Positions 18,201 through 26,911 of a stretch of DNA of 64,000 nt are shown piece by piece. Both the position numbers and the translations under genes were made by a program. The DNA is taken from NCBI RefSeq assembly GCF_014322795.1, contig NZ_JAASTT010000003.1, forward strand, positions 62,001 to 126,000, read 5' to 3'. The stretch is from Paenilisteria portnoyi. Its GTDB lineage: Bacteria > Bacillota > Bacilli > Lactobacillales > Listeriaceae. A model generated the notes under the pieces. The model was not told the origin of the DNA and did no database searches. It saw only the letters and a list, made by a program, of their open reading frames with translations. Numbering within the stretch: position 1 is the stretch's first letter; each line of letters opens with the position of its first letter.

Positions 18201-18987
18201 AGATTACAGTTTAACAACTACCTCTTTTGTAATTAATCAAAGTAAGATATTAACAGGAAATTTTGGTAAAGATATTCAAGGGGTACGTCTATGTGTGAAT
18301 GGTGTGAACAAGACCAGTGCGACGCTTAGTACTGATGGAAGTTATCGTTTTGAGAATGCTGCGCAACATATAACGAACGCAACACTGAAAGTCGAAGTAC
18401 AGGGCGTGGATGGCGCGTTTGTCGAGCAAAAACGAATCCCTGTCGCGGTGACGGTATGGAAGGATTATGATTTGAAAGTAGAGGCCTATCCTGTAGATTA
18501 TCCGCAATTGATGGGCACGTACGGTAAAGATATCGTAACAGTTCAATTGTTGGTCAACGGTGTGAATAAAGGACAGGCAACGAACATAGCAAACCAGGTC
18601 GGAAAATATAGTTTTATGGAGATGCGAAAATATGGTATTGCAACAGCGAGTAAAGTGGAAGTGAGAGGATTAGACGCAACGAAAAAAGTACAAGTTATAA
18701 CCCCGGTTGTCGTCAAACCAGCATTACAAGCGACATTAACCGCGCCAGCAAATTATAAATTAGGGACGAAAGAAATTGCAGGGGCGTGTGGGAAAGATAT
18801 AGCTTATGTGCGTTTTTCAGTGAATGCTGTGGTCAAACAACAAGCGACGATTGATCGCGTAACGAATAAATATAAAGTGACCTATGCGAACAATTTCATT
18901 TCTGCGACGACTAATAAAGTGGAGATTATTGGTCTGGATAAGGCGTATGTGGAGATGCGTCGCGTATCAATACCTGTTATTAAATAA
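15247..18987 (+). CDS. Large right-handed beta-helix protein with seven C-terminal Ig-like repeats
   Basis: A 1246-residue protein; the ATG at 15247 (MAIKEMIELINRDNY) is preferred over 15232 because GGAGGAAG lies just upstream. Residues about 40-560 look like a right-handed parallel beta-helix (repeated short strands ending in N, e.g. NITIRNVEVDG, NLRVIDCDIKN, DVILEGNQTTN, KVSVINNKVTD, DVVVTENTLEL), a fold found in polysaccharide lyases and surface adhesins. From about 650 to the end there are seven repeats of 80-90 residues with the pattern Y-x-hydrophobic ... TGTxGxDIxxVxLxVNG, as in Listeria Ig-like cell-surface repeats. There is no signal peptide, transmembrane segment or LPXTG. It is probably cotranscribed with the LRR gene. 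Function unknown; polysaccharide binding or cleavage is a guess from the fold. Confidence 0.85.
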   Translation: MAIKEMIELINRDNYVEGYATDNQQLWNTRIQALEATGEDILIEVLPGTYFVKGSLRLISKATIQTTMDSKLNPTKEKAIFVFGLGTDGEAGFSNLPTSENPNYLHDVCIQDVRFEFMITAGNEGISLTLDYTKLNFLASPSLLTITGPYVGNYTPYKGMRNITIRNVEVDGKNVGKNGFNFGGIENLRVIDCDIKNIGYLSGISLEFCYDVILEGNQTTNTGRAGIQIYRGNEKVSVINNKVTDWMQRYGVYHYYSVNDPKNSTEMFDGGIDSYGPNNTELVITGNHVTAGWDEVERVNNIIPKENPCNPLIIALNGDLQVNPRDNKEKIRPLPTTPHTLYLPYRLSGASNVRLQGNTAKVRSVHIFGFLFAAQREVSKNPTEKAIGEVSDVVVTENTLELEGEIRLPLRTITVKKRNNVERNDDGRSVTHTRGIGLEILDNDFHMKGIINGSGQTGVVSSFTTKPRFMTIRLGEENGRTVMSEEVVLHNNRIYHQPLEGYYPEKWAQPDLLLVASPENIGDTVIKHVAVNNNRLTTHKKETAFETVLNERIEVLHKSLFVEKVVYDDVTPSQDYQSQCFLPICTVELHKGNVKIDEASVNSQGTFLFSNIATKLVERTATYSFIGKDIRGNQVEQVAITFLSDVSITTDTDYTIHDTQITGTYGAEIYAIKLQTAGMTKNATLDGTGRYAISVEDMMISPGDILELIAIDRQGVERYRLPVRVLEASLDYTLTGSDYTLGTDQITGTFGRDIRVVSAVIRDIEVPVTITGINTFQITGLAAKNIRWEDTFILRGKGVDDEICQEIEIQYLDYGMTVVPYVISYPERALTGTHGHSIAGVSLWIDGKEMLDIPLEGNGNYTLKDITLLLNSVSKEVEIVGRNEWGQEASRIPVVMSTLFQVTAQDYTIGETATFAGTYSDSVFKVRLWVNGEVVEQAATDGNGNYTFAKASTYIKTVNDVVEIVGVNKVYQERVRLLVRVNAPKDYSLTTTSFVINQSKILTGNFGKDIQGVRLCVNGVNKTSATLSTDGSYRFENAAQHITNATLKVEVQGVDGAFVEQKRIPVAVTVWKDYDLKVEAYPVDYPQLMGTYGKDIVTVQLLVNGVNKGQATNIANQVGKYSFMEMRKYGIATASKVEVRGLDATKKVQVITPVVVKPALQATLTAPANYKLGTKEIAGACGKDIAYVRFSVNAVVKQQATIDRVTNKYKVTYANNFISATTNKVEIIGLDKAYVEMRRVSIPVIK
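17200..18980 (+). repeat. Seven tandem Ig-like repeat units inside the beta-helix protein gene
   Basis: The units begin near 17205, 17459, 17704, 17965, 18224, 18482 and 18752, a spacing of about 245-270 nt. Protein units share ITGTYG/ITGTFG/LTGNFGKDI/MGTYGKDI, then a V-x-L-x-VNG strand. DNA identity between units is low, so the duplication is old or the units were gathered separately. Confidence 0.7.
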
Positions 18988-19015
18988 GCGCATAGCAATG
19001 TTATAATACCAAATA

Positions 19016-19061
19016 AAAATAGCAACTTGGATTTTTCAACATGAATCCAAGTTGCTATTTT
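19016..19061. terminator. Bidirectional terminator between the beta-helix gene and the HAAS gene
   Basis: An 18-bp stem (arms 19016-19033 and 19044-19061) around a 10-nt loop, with A-rich and T-rich ends. It can serve both convergent genes; the minus-strand gene's stop codon (19061-19063) abuts it. Confidence 0.92.
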
Positions 19062-19441
19062 TAATCCAATGCATCCAAAAGCAGCATCAATATAATAAAA
19101 CACATACCTGCAATCAGCACGATTTTAAACGGAGAAATCTGCTTGTTGGCGGGTTTATCTGTTTTCGTTTTCACCTGAACTTGAGGCGGCTCTGGTTGTG
19201 GCATCGATTTTTGAATAATGGGTTGTTGTACGCGCTTAGGAACCGCAACAGCTTCCTGCACATATTGATCGATGATATCAGTAGGGTCTCCTAGCAAAGC
19301 AATGGCATCAGCTTCCGAAATCCCGTTCTCTAAACTTACCGCGATGTGTTCGTCCAAATCTTTGATAATACTGGCACGCTCGTCTTCAGGGAGAGAACGC
19401 AGACCATGATGCAATGTTTCAAAAAAATCGGTTCTATTCAT
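19061..19441 (-). CDS. HAAS/DUF1700-type membrane protein, PadR partner
   Basis: A 126-residue protein starting MNRTDFFETL. Residues 1-60 form the HAAS-type helical domain (LPEDERASIIKDLDEHI ... GISEADAIALLGDPTDIIDQYV), normally found next to PadR regulators. A Pro/Lys linker follows and then one C-terminal transmembrane helix (FKIVLIAGMCFIILMLLLDA). Its start overlaps the end of the upstream padR gene by 8 nt. Such pairs usually control envelope-stress or antimicrobial-response functions, but no such partner gene lies adjacent here. Confidence 0.82.
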   Translation of the reverse strand: MNRTDFFETLHHGLRSLPEDERASIIKDLDEHIAVSLENGISEADAIALLGDPTDIIDQYVQEAVAVPKRVQQPIIQKSMPQPEPPQVQVKTKTDKPANKQISPFKIVLIAGMCFIILMLLLDALD

Positions 19442-19763
19442 TTGGTTTGATCTCCTTTCGTAAAGCTGCGATACTTGCCGTGAATTCATCCCATTCTTGT
19501 AATGTCTCTTTCAAAAAAATCCGACCTTGATGCGTGATATGATAGTATTTCCGTTGTGGCCCAGTTGGTGATTCTACTGTATATGTCGCGCAATAACCAT
19601 CTTTCACAAGTCGTCGCAAAAGTGGATACAACGTACTTTCCGTGATAGGTATATGTTTTTTTATTTGTTGTGTTAAATCATAGCCATAAAAATCATCCGT
19701 CTGCAAAATGTAAAGCACACACATGTCTAGCGCACCTTTTCGAAACTGCGTCGTTACGCTCAT
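19434..19763 (-). CDS. PadR family transcriptional regulator
   Basis: A 109-residue PadR protein. The start at the ATG ending at 19763 (MSVTTQFRKGALDM) follows GGAGG. It has the winged HTH with YGYDLTQQI, the recognition helix ITESTLYPLLRRLVKDGY and the wing GPQRKYYHIT. PadR proteins of this type repress their own operon and nearby genes. It is followed by the overlapping HAAS-domain gene. A second unrelated-copy pair with the same layout is at 55129-55877. Confidence 0.92.
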   Translation of the reverse strand: MSVTTQFRKGALDMCVLYILQTDDFYGYDLTQQIKKHIPITESTLYPLLRRLVKDGYCATYTVESPTGPQRKYYHITHQGRIFLKETLQEWDEFTASIAALRKEIKPNE

Positions 19764-19820
19764 ATTCGGCCTCCAATAAATCATAATTTAGCTACTACAA
19801 GTATAACAGCAACACGCGAA

Positions 19821-19860
19821 AAATAAAACAGGCTCTGCGAAAAATACACAGAGCCTGCTG
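19821..19860 (-). terminator. Terminator after pucH
   Basis: On the minus strand, CAGGCTCTG and CAGAGCCTG pair across an 11-nt loop, followed by TTTTATTTTT. Confidence 0.88.
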
Positions 19861-19868
19861 AAAAAACT

Positions 19869-21242
19869 TTATTGAACGGTTTCTTTCGAGTTTTGCAATA
19901 CAAACGAGCCTTCATGCGTATCACGAACACCGTTTTCCTTATCATAAATCACGGAACCGCGAAGCACGGTTGTCACGACTTGTGCGCCGATTGTGCGACC
20001 GATATACGGGCTAACTTTATGACGATACTCCAAGTCTTTAGCGGCAAGCGTATACGGTGCATTTGGCTGAATCAATGCGAAATCGGCATCTTTGCCAATC
20101 GCGATGTGACCTTTATCCGCTAACTTATAAAGATCTGCTGGATTCGAGGCAATCAGTTTCGCAAATTGGGTTAACTCCATGCCACGTTTTTGCACCGCTT
20201 CATCGAACATAATATCGACATTATTTTGCAATCCGGAAATTCCGCCCCAAGCTGTGAACGCATTGCCAATTTTCATATCTGGAGGGCAAGGCGAGTGATC
20301 CGAAGTTACGAAATCAATTTCACCTGCAAAAAGTTTTTCCCAAAGACGATCTTGATTCGCTTTGTCGCGCAGCGGTGGAGCACATTTCGCAGTGGTACCA
20401 ATCGTTTCAAATTGCTCCTCGTCAATCGCGAAGTAGTGGGTACAAGATTCGCACGTCACTTTTTGGCCTTCATTACGCGCGCGGGTTACTTCTTCCACGC
20501 CTTCTGGAGTACTCAAATGACAGATATGGATTTGGCATCCTGCGATTTTAGCTAAGTAAATGGCGCGACGTACGGCTTCCACTTCTGTGAAAACAGGGCG
20601 TGATGCGACATAATCTTTCGCTGATGTTTTGCCTTCTGCTTGAGCGACTTTGCCTAATTCATCGCATATTAACGCATTTTCGGCGTGTATTGCTAGAATT
20701 TTATCCATTTTAGCGATTTTTTGCATACCAGCGAAGAAAGAATAATCGTCGACGTTACGGAAATCATTATCGACACCATCGAAGCCACACGTTGCTAGGA
20801 AGCATTTATAAGCCGCAACACCGTCTTCATTCAGCTCATTCAAGCGATCTAAGTTATGTGGAACAAGTCCGCCAAAAAGCGCTACATCAACGCTAAGTTT
20901 GCCTTTTGCCGCGTCAAATTTGAGATTTAGAGATTCACGATCAATCGTTGCTGGTAGTTGGTTGAGTGGCATTTCGATGAACGATGTTACGCCACCTTTT
21001 GCCGCTGCTTTTGTTCCCGTTTCATAGCCTTCCCATTCCGTACGACCAGGTTCCGAAATGTGCACGTGCGCGTCGACCATACCTGGGGAAACAATAAGTC
21101 CGCTTGCATCAATGACTTCTTTCGCTTCGCCAAGTCCCGCGCCAATTGCCACGATTTTTCCATTCGTTACTGCCACATCTGTCATTACTGCTTCCGTGTC
21201 TAAAATCACTTTTCCATTTTTGATAATTAAATCATAACTCAT
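19869..21242 (-). CDS. pucH: Allantoinase
   Basis: A 457-residue amidohydrolase. The start chosen is the ATG ending at 21242 ([11 protein letters not shown]), 9 nt after GGAG. Metal ligands are visible: DAHVH (His59, His61), the carboxylated lysine YKCF (Lys146), HAEN (His186), CHLST (His242) and TSDHSP (Asp315). [15 protein letters not shown] after the first motif is typical of allantoinase rather than dihydropyrimidinase. It opens the allantoin ring to allantoate. It overlaps the upstream permease gene pucI by 11 nt, so the two form one operon. No allantoate amidohydrolase gene is seen in the window. Confidence 0.95.
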   Translation of the reverse strand: MSYDLIIKNGKVILDTEAVMTDVAVTNGKIVAIGAGLGEAKEVIDASGLIVSPGMVDAHVHISEPGRTEWEGYETGTKAAAKGGVTSFIEMPLNQLPATIDRESLNLKFDAAKGKLSVDVALFGGLVPHNLDRLNELNEDGVAAYKCFLATCGFDGVDNDFRNVDDYSFFAGMQKIAKMDKILAIHAENALICDELGKVAQAEGKTSAKDYVASRPVFTEVEAVRRAIYLAKIAGCQIHICHLSTPEGVEEVTRARNEGQKVTCESCTHYFAIDEEQFETIGTTAKCAPPLRDKANQDRLWEKLFAGEIDFVTSDHSPCPPDMKIGNAFTAWGGISGLQNNVDIMFDEAVQKRGMELTQFAKLIASNPADLYKLADKGHIAIGKDADFALIQPNAPYTLAAKDLEYRHKVSPYIGRTIGAQVVTTVLRGSVIYDKENGVRDTHEGSFVLQNSKETVQ

Positions 21243-22740
21243 TTCCTTCAACTCCTATTTTTTTATTATGAACATCTGTATTTTCTTCATAAAACGATGG
21301 GTTTTTCTTGCGGTGAAGCGAGGCAAACAGGGCATATGCGCCAAAAGCCACAATCACACCGACGAACCATGAAAGTCTGGAAACGGGCTCCAAGACTGGG
21401 ATAAATTTACCGCTCAGCGATATAATGACGGCAACAATGGTCACCACAAACGCGAGCGAATTAAAGCCATTTTTGTAATAAGAAAATTGACCAGGTTCTG
21501 TGTAGAGGCTATCTAAGTTGATTTGTCGGCGCATAATAATGAAATAATGGGCTAGCATCACGCCAATAACCGGACCGAGAATCCCACCGATAATATCAAG
21601 GAATAAATAAATACTCGCCTGATTCTCCATCAATTTCCACGGACAAATCAGAACACTAATAATACTCGCAATCATAACACCGTGCTTATACGTTAACTTC
21701 TTCGGAAAAATCGCAGCAATCTGATATCCCGCTGGAATAATATTTCCCGTCGCATTCGTTGAAATCGTCGTCATCAGAATAACCAAGACGGCGAAAATCG
21801 ATGCAAACAGGCTATCCCATTTTTGCACAATATCAAGCACATTCCAAGTTTCCGTGCCATAATGAATGCTCGCGCCCGCCAAAATACAGACACTAGCCAA
21901 AGCGAATAAAATATACGCTACCACAAGCCCGAACGTTTGCCCAGATGCTTGCGATTTGAAACTTTTAGCATTTTGCGTGAAATCCGATGCGCTGACAGCA
22001 GGTGCCGCCCAAACCGCAACAACGGCGTTAATCACGACAAGGAATAGGAAAATCGAGTTCCCACCAGTTTGGACGTTAGCCGGCACGTAATTCACGATAT
22101 TGCCAAAGCCCGCCAAATAAATCGCCCAGATCGCCATTCCCCCAAACACAATGTAAATACAAGGATTTAGAATAGCGGTAAACTTGTTCAAAACACCGCC
22201 CCCGCCAAATCCAATTGCGACATTGACCGCCCAGAAAAGCAAGAACGCAATCAAGCCAGGAATCGTAATCCCTAAAATATTGATGCCCCCGCCAATCTCT
22301 AAAAAGCCAGGCCAAATTTTGCCGATTAAAATCAGAAAGGCGAGCGATCCCGCATAGCACTGCAAGCCGAACCACATAATGGCTGCGACACAACCCCTTA
22401 AAATCCCTGGGAAAAGCGCGCCACGAACCCCGTAAGAAGCCCGCAAAATCATCGCGAAAGGTACACCATATTTTGATCCAGCAGCCCCATTTAAAACCAT
22501 GACCGCGGCGATAATAAAGGCGCTTACAATAATAGCTGCCATGATACTAACCGTTGACAATCCGAGTATTAGAAACCCGCCGACTGCTACATAGTTAGGA
22601 ACGTTATGTACAGAACCCATCCACAATGTGAAATAGTTAAACGTACCCCATGTCCGTTTGTTCTCTGTTTTAGGCAGTAGATCGTCGCTATATCCGCGAG
22701 ATCGATATTTCTCTAGTTGCGCATTATCCACCTGAACCAT
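21232..22740 (-). CDS. pucI: NCS1 family allantoin permease
   Basis: A 502-residue membrane protein with about 12 hydrophobic segments. The NCS1 signature [22 protein letters not shown] near residues 29-50 matches allantoin/hydantoin permeases (PucI, AllP). It starts [12 protein letters not shown] after AAAGGAGG. It imports allantoin with a cation. It is the first gene of the pucI-pucH operon, and the upstream region has a palindrome AAAGCGCTTT at 22812-22821 that may be a CcpA site. Confidence 0.92.
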   Translation of the reverse strand: MVQVDNAQLEKYRSRGYSDDLLPKTENKRTWGTFNYFTLWMGSVHNVPNYVAVGGFLILGLSTVSIMAAIIVSAFIIAAVMVLNGAAGSKYGVPFAMILRASYGVRGALFPGILRGCVAAIMWFGLQCYAGSLAFLILIGKIWPGFLEIGGGINILGITIPGLIAFLLFWAVNVAIGFGGGGVLNKFTAILNPCIYIVFGGMAIWAIYLAGFGNIVNYVPANVQTGGNSIFLFLVVINAVVAVWAAPAVSASDFTQNAKSFKSQASGQTFGLVVAYILFALASVCILAGASIHYGTETWNVLDIVQKWDSLFASIFAVLVILMTTISTNATGNIIPAGYQIAAIFPKKLTYKHGVMIASIISVLICPWKLMENQASIYLFLDIIGGILGPVIGVMLAHYFIIMRRQINLDSLYTEPGQFSYYKNGFNSLAFVVTIVAVIISLSGKFIPVLEPVSRLSWFVGVIVAFGAYALFASLHRKKNPSFYEENTDVHNKKIGVEGNEL

Positions 22741-22809
22741 ACCATTTTTTCCTCCTTTATCTATAAAATAATGCTTAAAATAAGCGAAAAACTAAGTTGA
22801 TTTTGTGAA

Positions 22810-22824
22810 AGAAAGCGCTTTAAA
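22810..22824 (-). promoter_or_regulatory. Possible cre (CcpA) site upstream of pucI
   Basis: AGAAAGCGCTTTAAA contains the perfect palindrome AAAGCGCTTT (22812-22821), similar to but not fully matching the cre consensus TGNAARCGNWWWCA. It lies about 70 nt before the pucI start. Carbon control of allantoin uptake would make sense but is inferred. Confidence 0.35.
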
Positions 22825-23042
22825 TTCATGTTTGTGAGAAAGCCTTCTCCTGATATGTTAAATATAGCATGCTCTGAAACTGATTTCCTTAGACGTTTTA
22901 CATAAACTTTTGAAAAGGTTTGTCTGTTTCGGACAAAGTGAAAAGTTGCACAAAACAAGGCGTTAACGATAGGGAAATTCACGAATAAATGCTAGAATGA
23001 AATAGTAGGCAAAGCTGCTTAATTATGAGGAGAGTGAACGTA

Positions 23043-23537
23043 GTGGCTAATTATATTAACGAGAAACATCGCCAAATTGACTTCGATCCGTATACATTGC
23101 CCATTATCGCTTTACCCGAAGTCATCGCGACATCTTTTGACCCGATTGGAAAAACACCGATTATGATTCGCATTGCGGATAAAGATAAAGCGTTTGTACC
23201 AATAAAAGATCCCGGAAAGTATCAAGGGATTTTAGAGATTCAGTTCAATGACATCAATGAAGAGGATGATTATTGGGGACTTAGTGAGAAAGAATCGGAC
23301 GAAATGCTTCTTTTCAATAAGAAACATGCGACGATTATTCACGATTTTGTTGACCAGTTTGCCGATATCAGCCAGATCGTGGTACATTGCAATGCTGGTG
23401 TGAGTAGAAGTAGCGCGGTCGCGATGCAGCTCGCGGAGTATACGGACGACTTAGATACGTATGCTAAGTTACGCGAAATAAAGCGTTACCTCCCGAATAC
23501 GCGTGTCCTTGCGATAATGCGCGGCGAAGAATTTTAA
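23043..23537 (+). CDS. Dual-specificity/tyrosine phosphatase-like protein
   Basis: With the GTG start at 23043 (9 nt after AGGAGAG), the protein has 164 residues. It carries the signature HCNAGVSRSSA with Cys116 and Arg122, the CX5R loop of protein tyrosine and dual-specificity phosphatases. An ATG at 23025 is possible but overlaps the Shine-Dalgarno. The N-terminal part (IIALPEVIATSFDPIGKTP) has no motif I recognise. Cytoplasmic. The substrate is unknown. It lies just before holB. Confidence 0.75.
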   Translation: MANYINEKHRQIDFDPYTLPIIALPEVIATSFDPIGKTPIMIRIADKDKAFVPIKDPGKYQGILEIQFNDINEEDDYWGLSEKESDEMLLFNKKHATIIHDFVDQFADISQIVVHCNAGVSRSSAVAMQLAEYTDDLDTYAKLREIKRYLPNTRVLAIMRGEEF

Positions 23538-23617
23538 CGCAATTTTTTTGGCAAAATTTGCGCCATAACCTTGTCCGTCATGTTATAATGTAGAGAAATG
23601 ATTGGAGGGGTTTTTTC

Positions 23618-24610
23618 GTGGGACGACAAGCTGATCTGCTAGCGATGCAACCAATCGCGATGCAACTGTTCATCAAAAGTATTCTGACAGACCGATTGGC
23701 GCATGGTTATTTGCTAGAAGGCGCGCGTGGAACTGGTAAGAAACGCACTGCTAAATGGCTTTCCCAGACCCGTTTTTGCTTGGAGAAAAGTGACGGCGAG
23801 TTAGCTTGTGGGACATGCAATAATTGCCTGCGAATCGAAAATGATAACCACCCCGACGTTCATTGGCTAGAACCAGATGGCAACAGTATCAAAATTGATC
23901 AAGTACGGGAATTGAAGCAGGAACTGTCTAAGCGAGGTATGGAATCGGATCGCAAGGTTTTGATTATCAACAGCGCGGATAAAATGACGGTGCAATCTGC
24001 CAATTCTTTGCTTAAATTTATAGAAGAACCAGATGGCGGTATGTTGATTTTATTCCTGACTGCGAGTCCACAACAAATCTTGCCAACCATCCAGTCGCGA
24101 TTGCAACCGGTGAGCTTTCGAGCTTTGCCATTTGAAGCTTTTGTCAGCGATTTGATAGCGCAAGGCATTTTAGAACAAAAGGCCCGTGTGTTGGCGAGTG
24201 TCGCTGGAAATGCGGAACAGGCCATTACTTGGAACGAGGACGAATGGTTTGCCGAAGCGCGCAACGTGACGGTGAAGCTTTATGAAGGATTGCATCATCA
24301 AGGTGTGGATCCGATGTTGCTTATTCAAGAATCATGGATGCCCGTTTTCAAGGACAAAACACAGCTACATTTAGGCCTAGAGTTGTTGCTATTGCTCTAT
24401 CGGGACCGTTTGCATTTATCGCTAAACGACGATTATCGTCCAATTTGCATGGAGCAAGCATCGATGTTAAAGCAGGACATACTGCGAAAGTCACTCACAG
24501 ATACGACTGCTGAAATGGAAATCATTCTTGGAGCCAAGCGCAAACTAGACTCCAACATGAACACCCAGCTATTGATGGAGCAACTCGTACTCAAAATTCA
24601 AGGGAGGTAG
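23618..24610 (+). CDS. holB: DNA polymerase III subunit delta'
   Basis: A 330-residue clamp-loader subunit starting with GTG at 23618 after GGAGGGG. The P-loop-like GARGTGKKRTA (35-45) and the zinc-binding cysteines (C54, C64, C67, C70) match the delta' and gamma family, followed by sensor motif TIQSRLQP. It works with DnaX and HolA to load the beta clamp. It begins the conserved holB-ricT-yabA-trmN6-yazA-rsmI run. The start follows the sole good Shine-Dalgarno. Confidence 0.96.
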   Translation: MGRQADLLAMQPIAMQLFIKSILTDRLAHGYLLEGARGTGKKRTAKWLSQTRFCLEKSDGELACGTCNNCLRIENDNHPDVHWLEPDGNSIKIDQVRELKQELSKRGMESDRKVLIINSADKMTVQSANSLLKFIEEPDGGMLILFLTASPQQILPTIQSRLQPVSFRALPFEAFVSDLIAQGILEQKARVLASVAGNAEQAITWNEDEWFAEARNVTVKLYEGLHHQGVDPMLLIQESWMPVFKDKTQLHLGLELLLLLYRDRLHLSLNDDYRPICMEQASMLKQDILRKSLTDTTAEMEIILGAKRKLDSNMNTQLLMEQLVLKIQGR

Positions 24611-24615
24611 TCCAA

Positions 24616-25446
24616 TTGCCAAAAGTTGTAGGCGTTCGTTTTAAGGAAGCCGGTAAAATATATTATTTTTCGCCTGAGAAACTCAAAATTGTCGAGGGCC
24701 AAGGCGTTATTGTCGAAAATGCACAAGGAATTGAGTTCGGAAAAGCGGTTATTGCACCACGCGAAGTCGATGAAGAGGATGTTGTTATGCCTCTAAAACG
24801 AGTGTTACGTGTTGCTACAGATGCTGATTATAAATGTGTCGAAGAAAATGCGGCCTCTTGTCAGCGCGCATTTTTACTCTGTGACGAGAAAATTTCTGAA
24901 CACAAAATCGAGATGAATTTAGTGGACGTCGATTATACATTTGATCGTAATAAAATCATCTTTTACTTCACCGCAGAAGGGCGTGTCGATTTCCGTGAAC
25001 TCGTGAAGGATTTGGCATCGATTTTCCGTACGCGGATTGAATTACGTCAAATTGGTGTACGTGATGAAGCGAAGTTGCTTGGCGGAATTGGTCCGTGTGG
25101 CCGGATGCTATGCTGTTCGACTTTTCTAGGTGATTTTGAACCAGTGTCAATTAAGATGGCGAAAGACCAGAATTTATCACTAAATCCGACGAAAATTTCC
25201 GGACTTTGCGGTCGTTTAATGTGTTGTTTGAAATATGAGAACGATGAATATGAAACAGCGAAGAAAGAAATGCCTGATGTCGGTCAACATGTTGTGACAC
25301 CTGATGGCAAGGCACGTGTAGTCGGCATTAATCTACTCGGCCGAATTATGCAAGTTAGATTACCAGATCAAGACGCGGTCATTGAATATGCATTAGAAGA
25401 ATTACGCCCCTTTAATGCTTTTTCAAAAGAACCCGCGAAGTCCTGA
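24616..25446 (+). CDS. ricT: RicT/YaaT, PSP1-domain iron-sulfur protein
   Basis: A 276-residue protein starting at TTG 24616 (MPKVVGVRFKEAGKIYYF) after GGGAGG. The PSP1 domain holds clustered cysteines: C161, C166, C167, C198, C203 and C204, in CGRMLCC and CGRLMCC. In Bacillus, RicT with RicA and RicF binds [4Fe-4S] clusters and guides RNase Y in mRNA maturation. The cysteine spacing here matches. In a non-sporulating Listeria it is kept for RNA processing rather than sporulation. Confidence 0.94.
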   Translation: MPKVVGVRFKEAGKIYYFSPEKLKIVEGQGVIVENAQGIEFGKAVIAPREVDEEDVVMPLKRVLRVATDADYKCVEENAASCQRAFLLCDEKISEHKIEMNLVDVDYTFDRNKIIFYFTAEGRVDFRELVKDLASIFRTRIELRQIGVRDEAKLLGGIGPCGRMLCCSTFLGDFEPVSIKMAKDQNLSLNPTKISGLCGRLMCCLKYENDEYETAKKEMPDVGQHVVTPDGKARVVGINLLGRIMQVRLPDQDAVIEYALEELRPFNAFSKEPAKS

Positions 25447-25457
25447 GGTGAACCCAT

Positions 25458-25847
25458 ATGGATAAAAAAGCCCTTTTTGATTCAGTCAGCAATATGGAAG
25501 AACAAATCGGCGAGTTATATCAGCAACTTGGCGACTTAAAGCAAAATCTAGGCGATATGTTGGAAGAAAATAATCGTCTGAACTTAGAAAATGAGCATTT
25601 GCGTCGCCGTTTGGAAGAACTCGATGGCGAGCAACATGTGAGCCGGATACCAGCAGAAAAAGAGTTAGGTGCAATGGCTCCTGCTCGCAAAGAAGCGATG
25701 CGCCAAATGATTGAAGTTGGCGAAGGATATGATAATTTAGTCAAACTGTATAAAGAAGGTTTTCATATTTGCAACGTGCATTTTGGAAGCCCGCGCGGAA
25801 ACGATGAAGATTGTCTGTTCTGCATGTCGTTATTGAATAAGAAGTGA
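25458..25847 (+). CDS. yabA: Replication initiation control protein YabA
   Basis: A 129-residue protein with a long N-terminal coiled coil (about 5-60, leucine/glutamate-rich) and a C-terminal zinc module with C105, H108, C119 and C122 (CNVHFG ... CLFC). YabA tetramers bind DnaA and DnaN and limit re-initiation. It follows ricT by 11 nt with an AGGTGA Shine-Dalgarno. Order ricT-yabA-trmN6 is the Bacillales order. Confidence 0.96.
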   Translation: MDKKALFDSVSNMEEQIGELYQQLGDLKQNLGDMLEENNRLNLENEHLRRRLEELDGEQHVSRIPAEKELGAMAPARKEAMRQMIEVGEGYDNLVKLYKEGFHICNVHFGSPRGNDEDCLFCMSLLNKK

Positions 25848-25884
25848 AAAAAATGGCTTTCTCTTTTGCGGGAAGGCCATTTTT
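25847..25884 (+). terminator. Terminator after yabA
   Basis: AAAAATGGCTTTC and GGAAGGCCATTTTT pair around TTTT-containing loop sequence, followed by a short T-run. It lies between yabA and trmN6. Confidence 0.7.
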
Positions 25885-25908
25885 GAAATGATATGGGGGA
25901 ACGAAAGA

Positions 25909-26649
25909 GTGTTAGTAGGAGACGAACGATTAGATCATTTATTAGCGGAGAACTTGCGAATTATTCAGAGCCCGTCTGTATTTTCTTTTTCGCTAGATGC
26001 AGTATTACTTGCGCGATTTAGCTACATACCCTATCAAAAAGGTGGGCGCATTATCGATTTGTGTAGCGGCAATGGCATTATTCCTTTGTTGATTAGCTCG
26101 CGAACCAAAGTACCGATTATTGGTGTGGAGATTCAGGAACGCTTGGCAGACATGGCGCGACGTAGCATGGAATACAATGGGCTTGAGGATCAGATTGAAA
26201 TTTTACAACAAGATTTGCGTGAAGTGGTGCCGATTCTTGGCAAAGGAAAAAATAGCTTTGTCATCTGCAACCCACCGTATTTCGCGCTGGAATCGACTAG
26301 TATCAAAAATGAAAATGAGCATTTGCGAATCGCACGTCATGAAGTGCATTGCACGTTGCGTGATACGATTCAGGTATCGGCGGATTTACTGAAACAAGGC
26401 GGCAAGGCGAGCTTTGTTCATCGTCCGGAGCGTTTGCTTGAAATCATTGATATTATGCGAGAATATGGCTTGGAGCCGAAGCGGGTCCAGTTTGTGCATC
26501 CACGTGTGGAACGAGAAGCGAATACGATTTTGGTGGAAGGCATAAAAGGCGCTAAACCTGGCGTGAAGTATTTGCCGCCAATCATCGTGCAGAATGCGGA
26601 TGGCGAATACACAACGCAAGTGAGGGAGCTACTTTATGGCGAAGAGTGA
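25909..26649 (+). CDS. trmN6: tRNA1(Val) adenine-N6 methyltransferase
   Basis: The GTG start at 25909 ([12 protein letters not shown]) follows GGGGGA by 9 nt and gives 246 residues; ATG 25888 would begin immediately after the terminator stem and is less likely. SAM motif I is [14 protein letters not shown], and the catalytic NPPY is in [10 protein letters not shown]. This is the YabB/TrmN6 family that methylates A37 in tRNA. The end overlaps yazA by 14 nt. Confidence 0.92.
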   Translation: MLVGDERLDHLLAENLRIIQSPSVFSFSLDAVLLARFSYIPYQKGGRIIDLCSGNGIIPLLISSRTKVPIIGVEIQERLADMARRSMEYNGLEDQIEILQQDLREVVPILGKGKNSFVICNPPYFALESTSIKNENEHLRIARHEVHCTLRDTIQVSADLLKQGGKASFVHRPERLLEIIDIMREYGLEPKRVQFVHPRVEREANTILVEGIKGAKPGVKYLPPIIVQNADGEYTTQVRELLYGEE

Positions 26650-26911
26650 TACACATTATTTTTATGTATTGGAATGCAAAGACGGCTCCTATTACGGCGG
26701 CTATACGACCGATGTAGAACGCCGTGAAGCTGAACATAACGCTGGGATTCGCTGCAAATACACGCGAAATCGGCGCCCAGTCAGAGTCATCCACTCAGAA
26801 TGTTTCGAGACACGATCTGAGGCCACAAAAGCCGAATCTGCTTTTAAAAAATTAGTACGCAAAGATAAAGATCAATATTTACAAGAAAAGAAGGAGGGCG
26901 ACAGGACATGA
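26636..26911 (+). CDS. yazA: GIY-YIG domain protein YazA
   Basis: A 91-residue single GIY-YIG domain ([24 protein letters not shown]), with the Tyr residues of the fold and Arg in the next strand. It belongs to the UPF0213/YhbQ group, small putative endonucleases of unclear role. It overlaps trmN6 (14 nt) and rsmI (4 nt), indicating translational coupling. Confidence 0.94.
   Translation: MAKSDTHYFYVLECKDGSYYGGYTTDVERREAEHNAGIRCKYTRNRRPVRVIHSECFETRSEATKAESAFKKLVRKDKDQYLQEKKEGDRT

Noticed and set aside
17200-18980. CRISPR-like regular spacing in the repeat region
   Set aside because: The period of 245-270 nt reflects protein domains inside one open frame; DNA units are divergent.
15247-18987. 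Prophage tail-fibre interpretation of the beta-helix protein
   Set aside because: No other phage structural, lysis or integrase genes are near; the Ig-like repeats fit Listeria surface proteins better, though the fold link to tailspikes remains possible.
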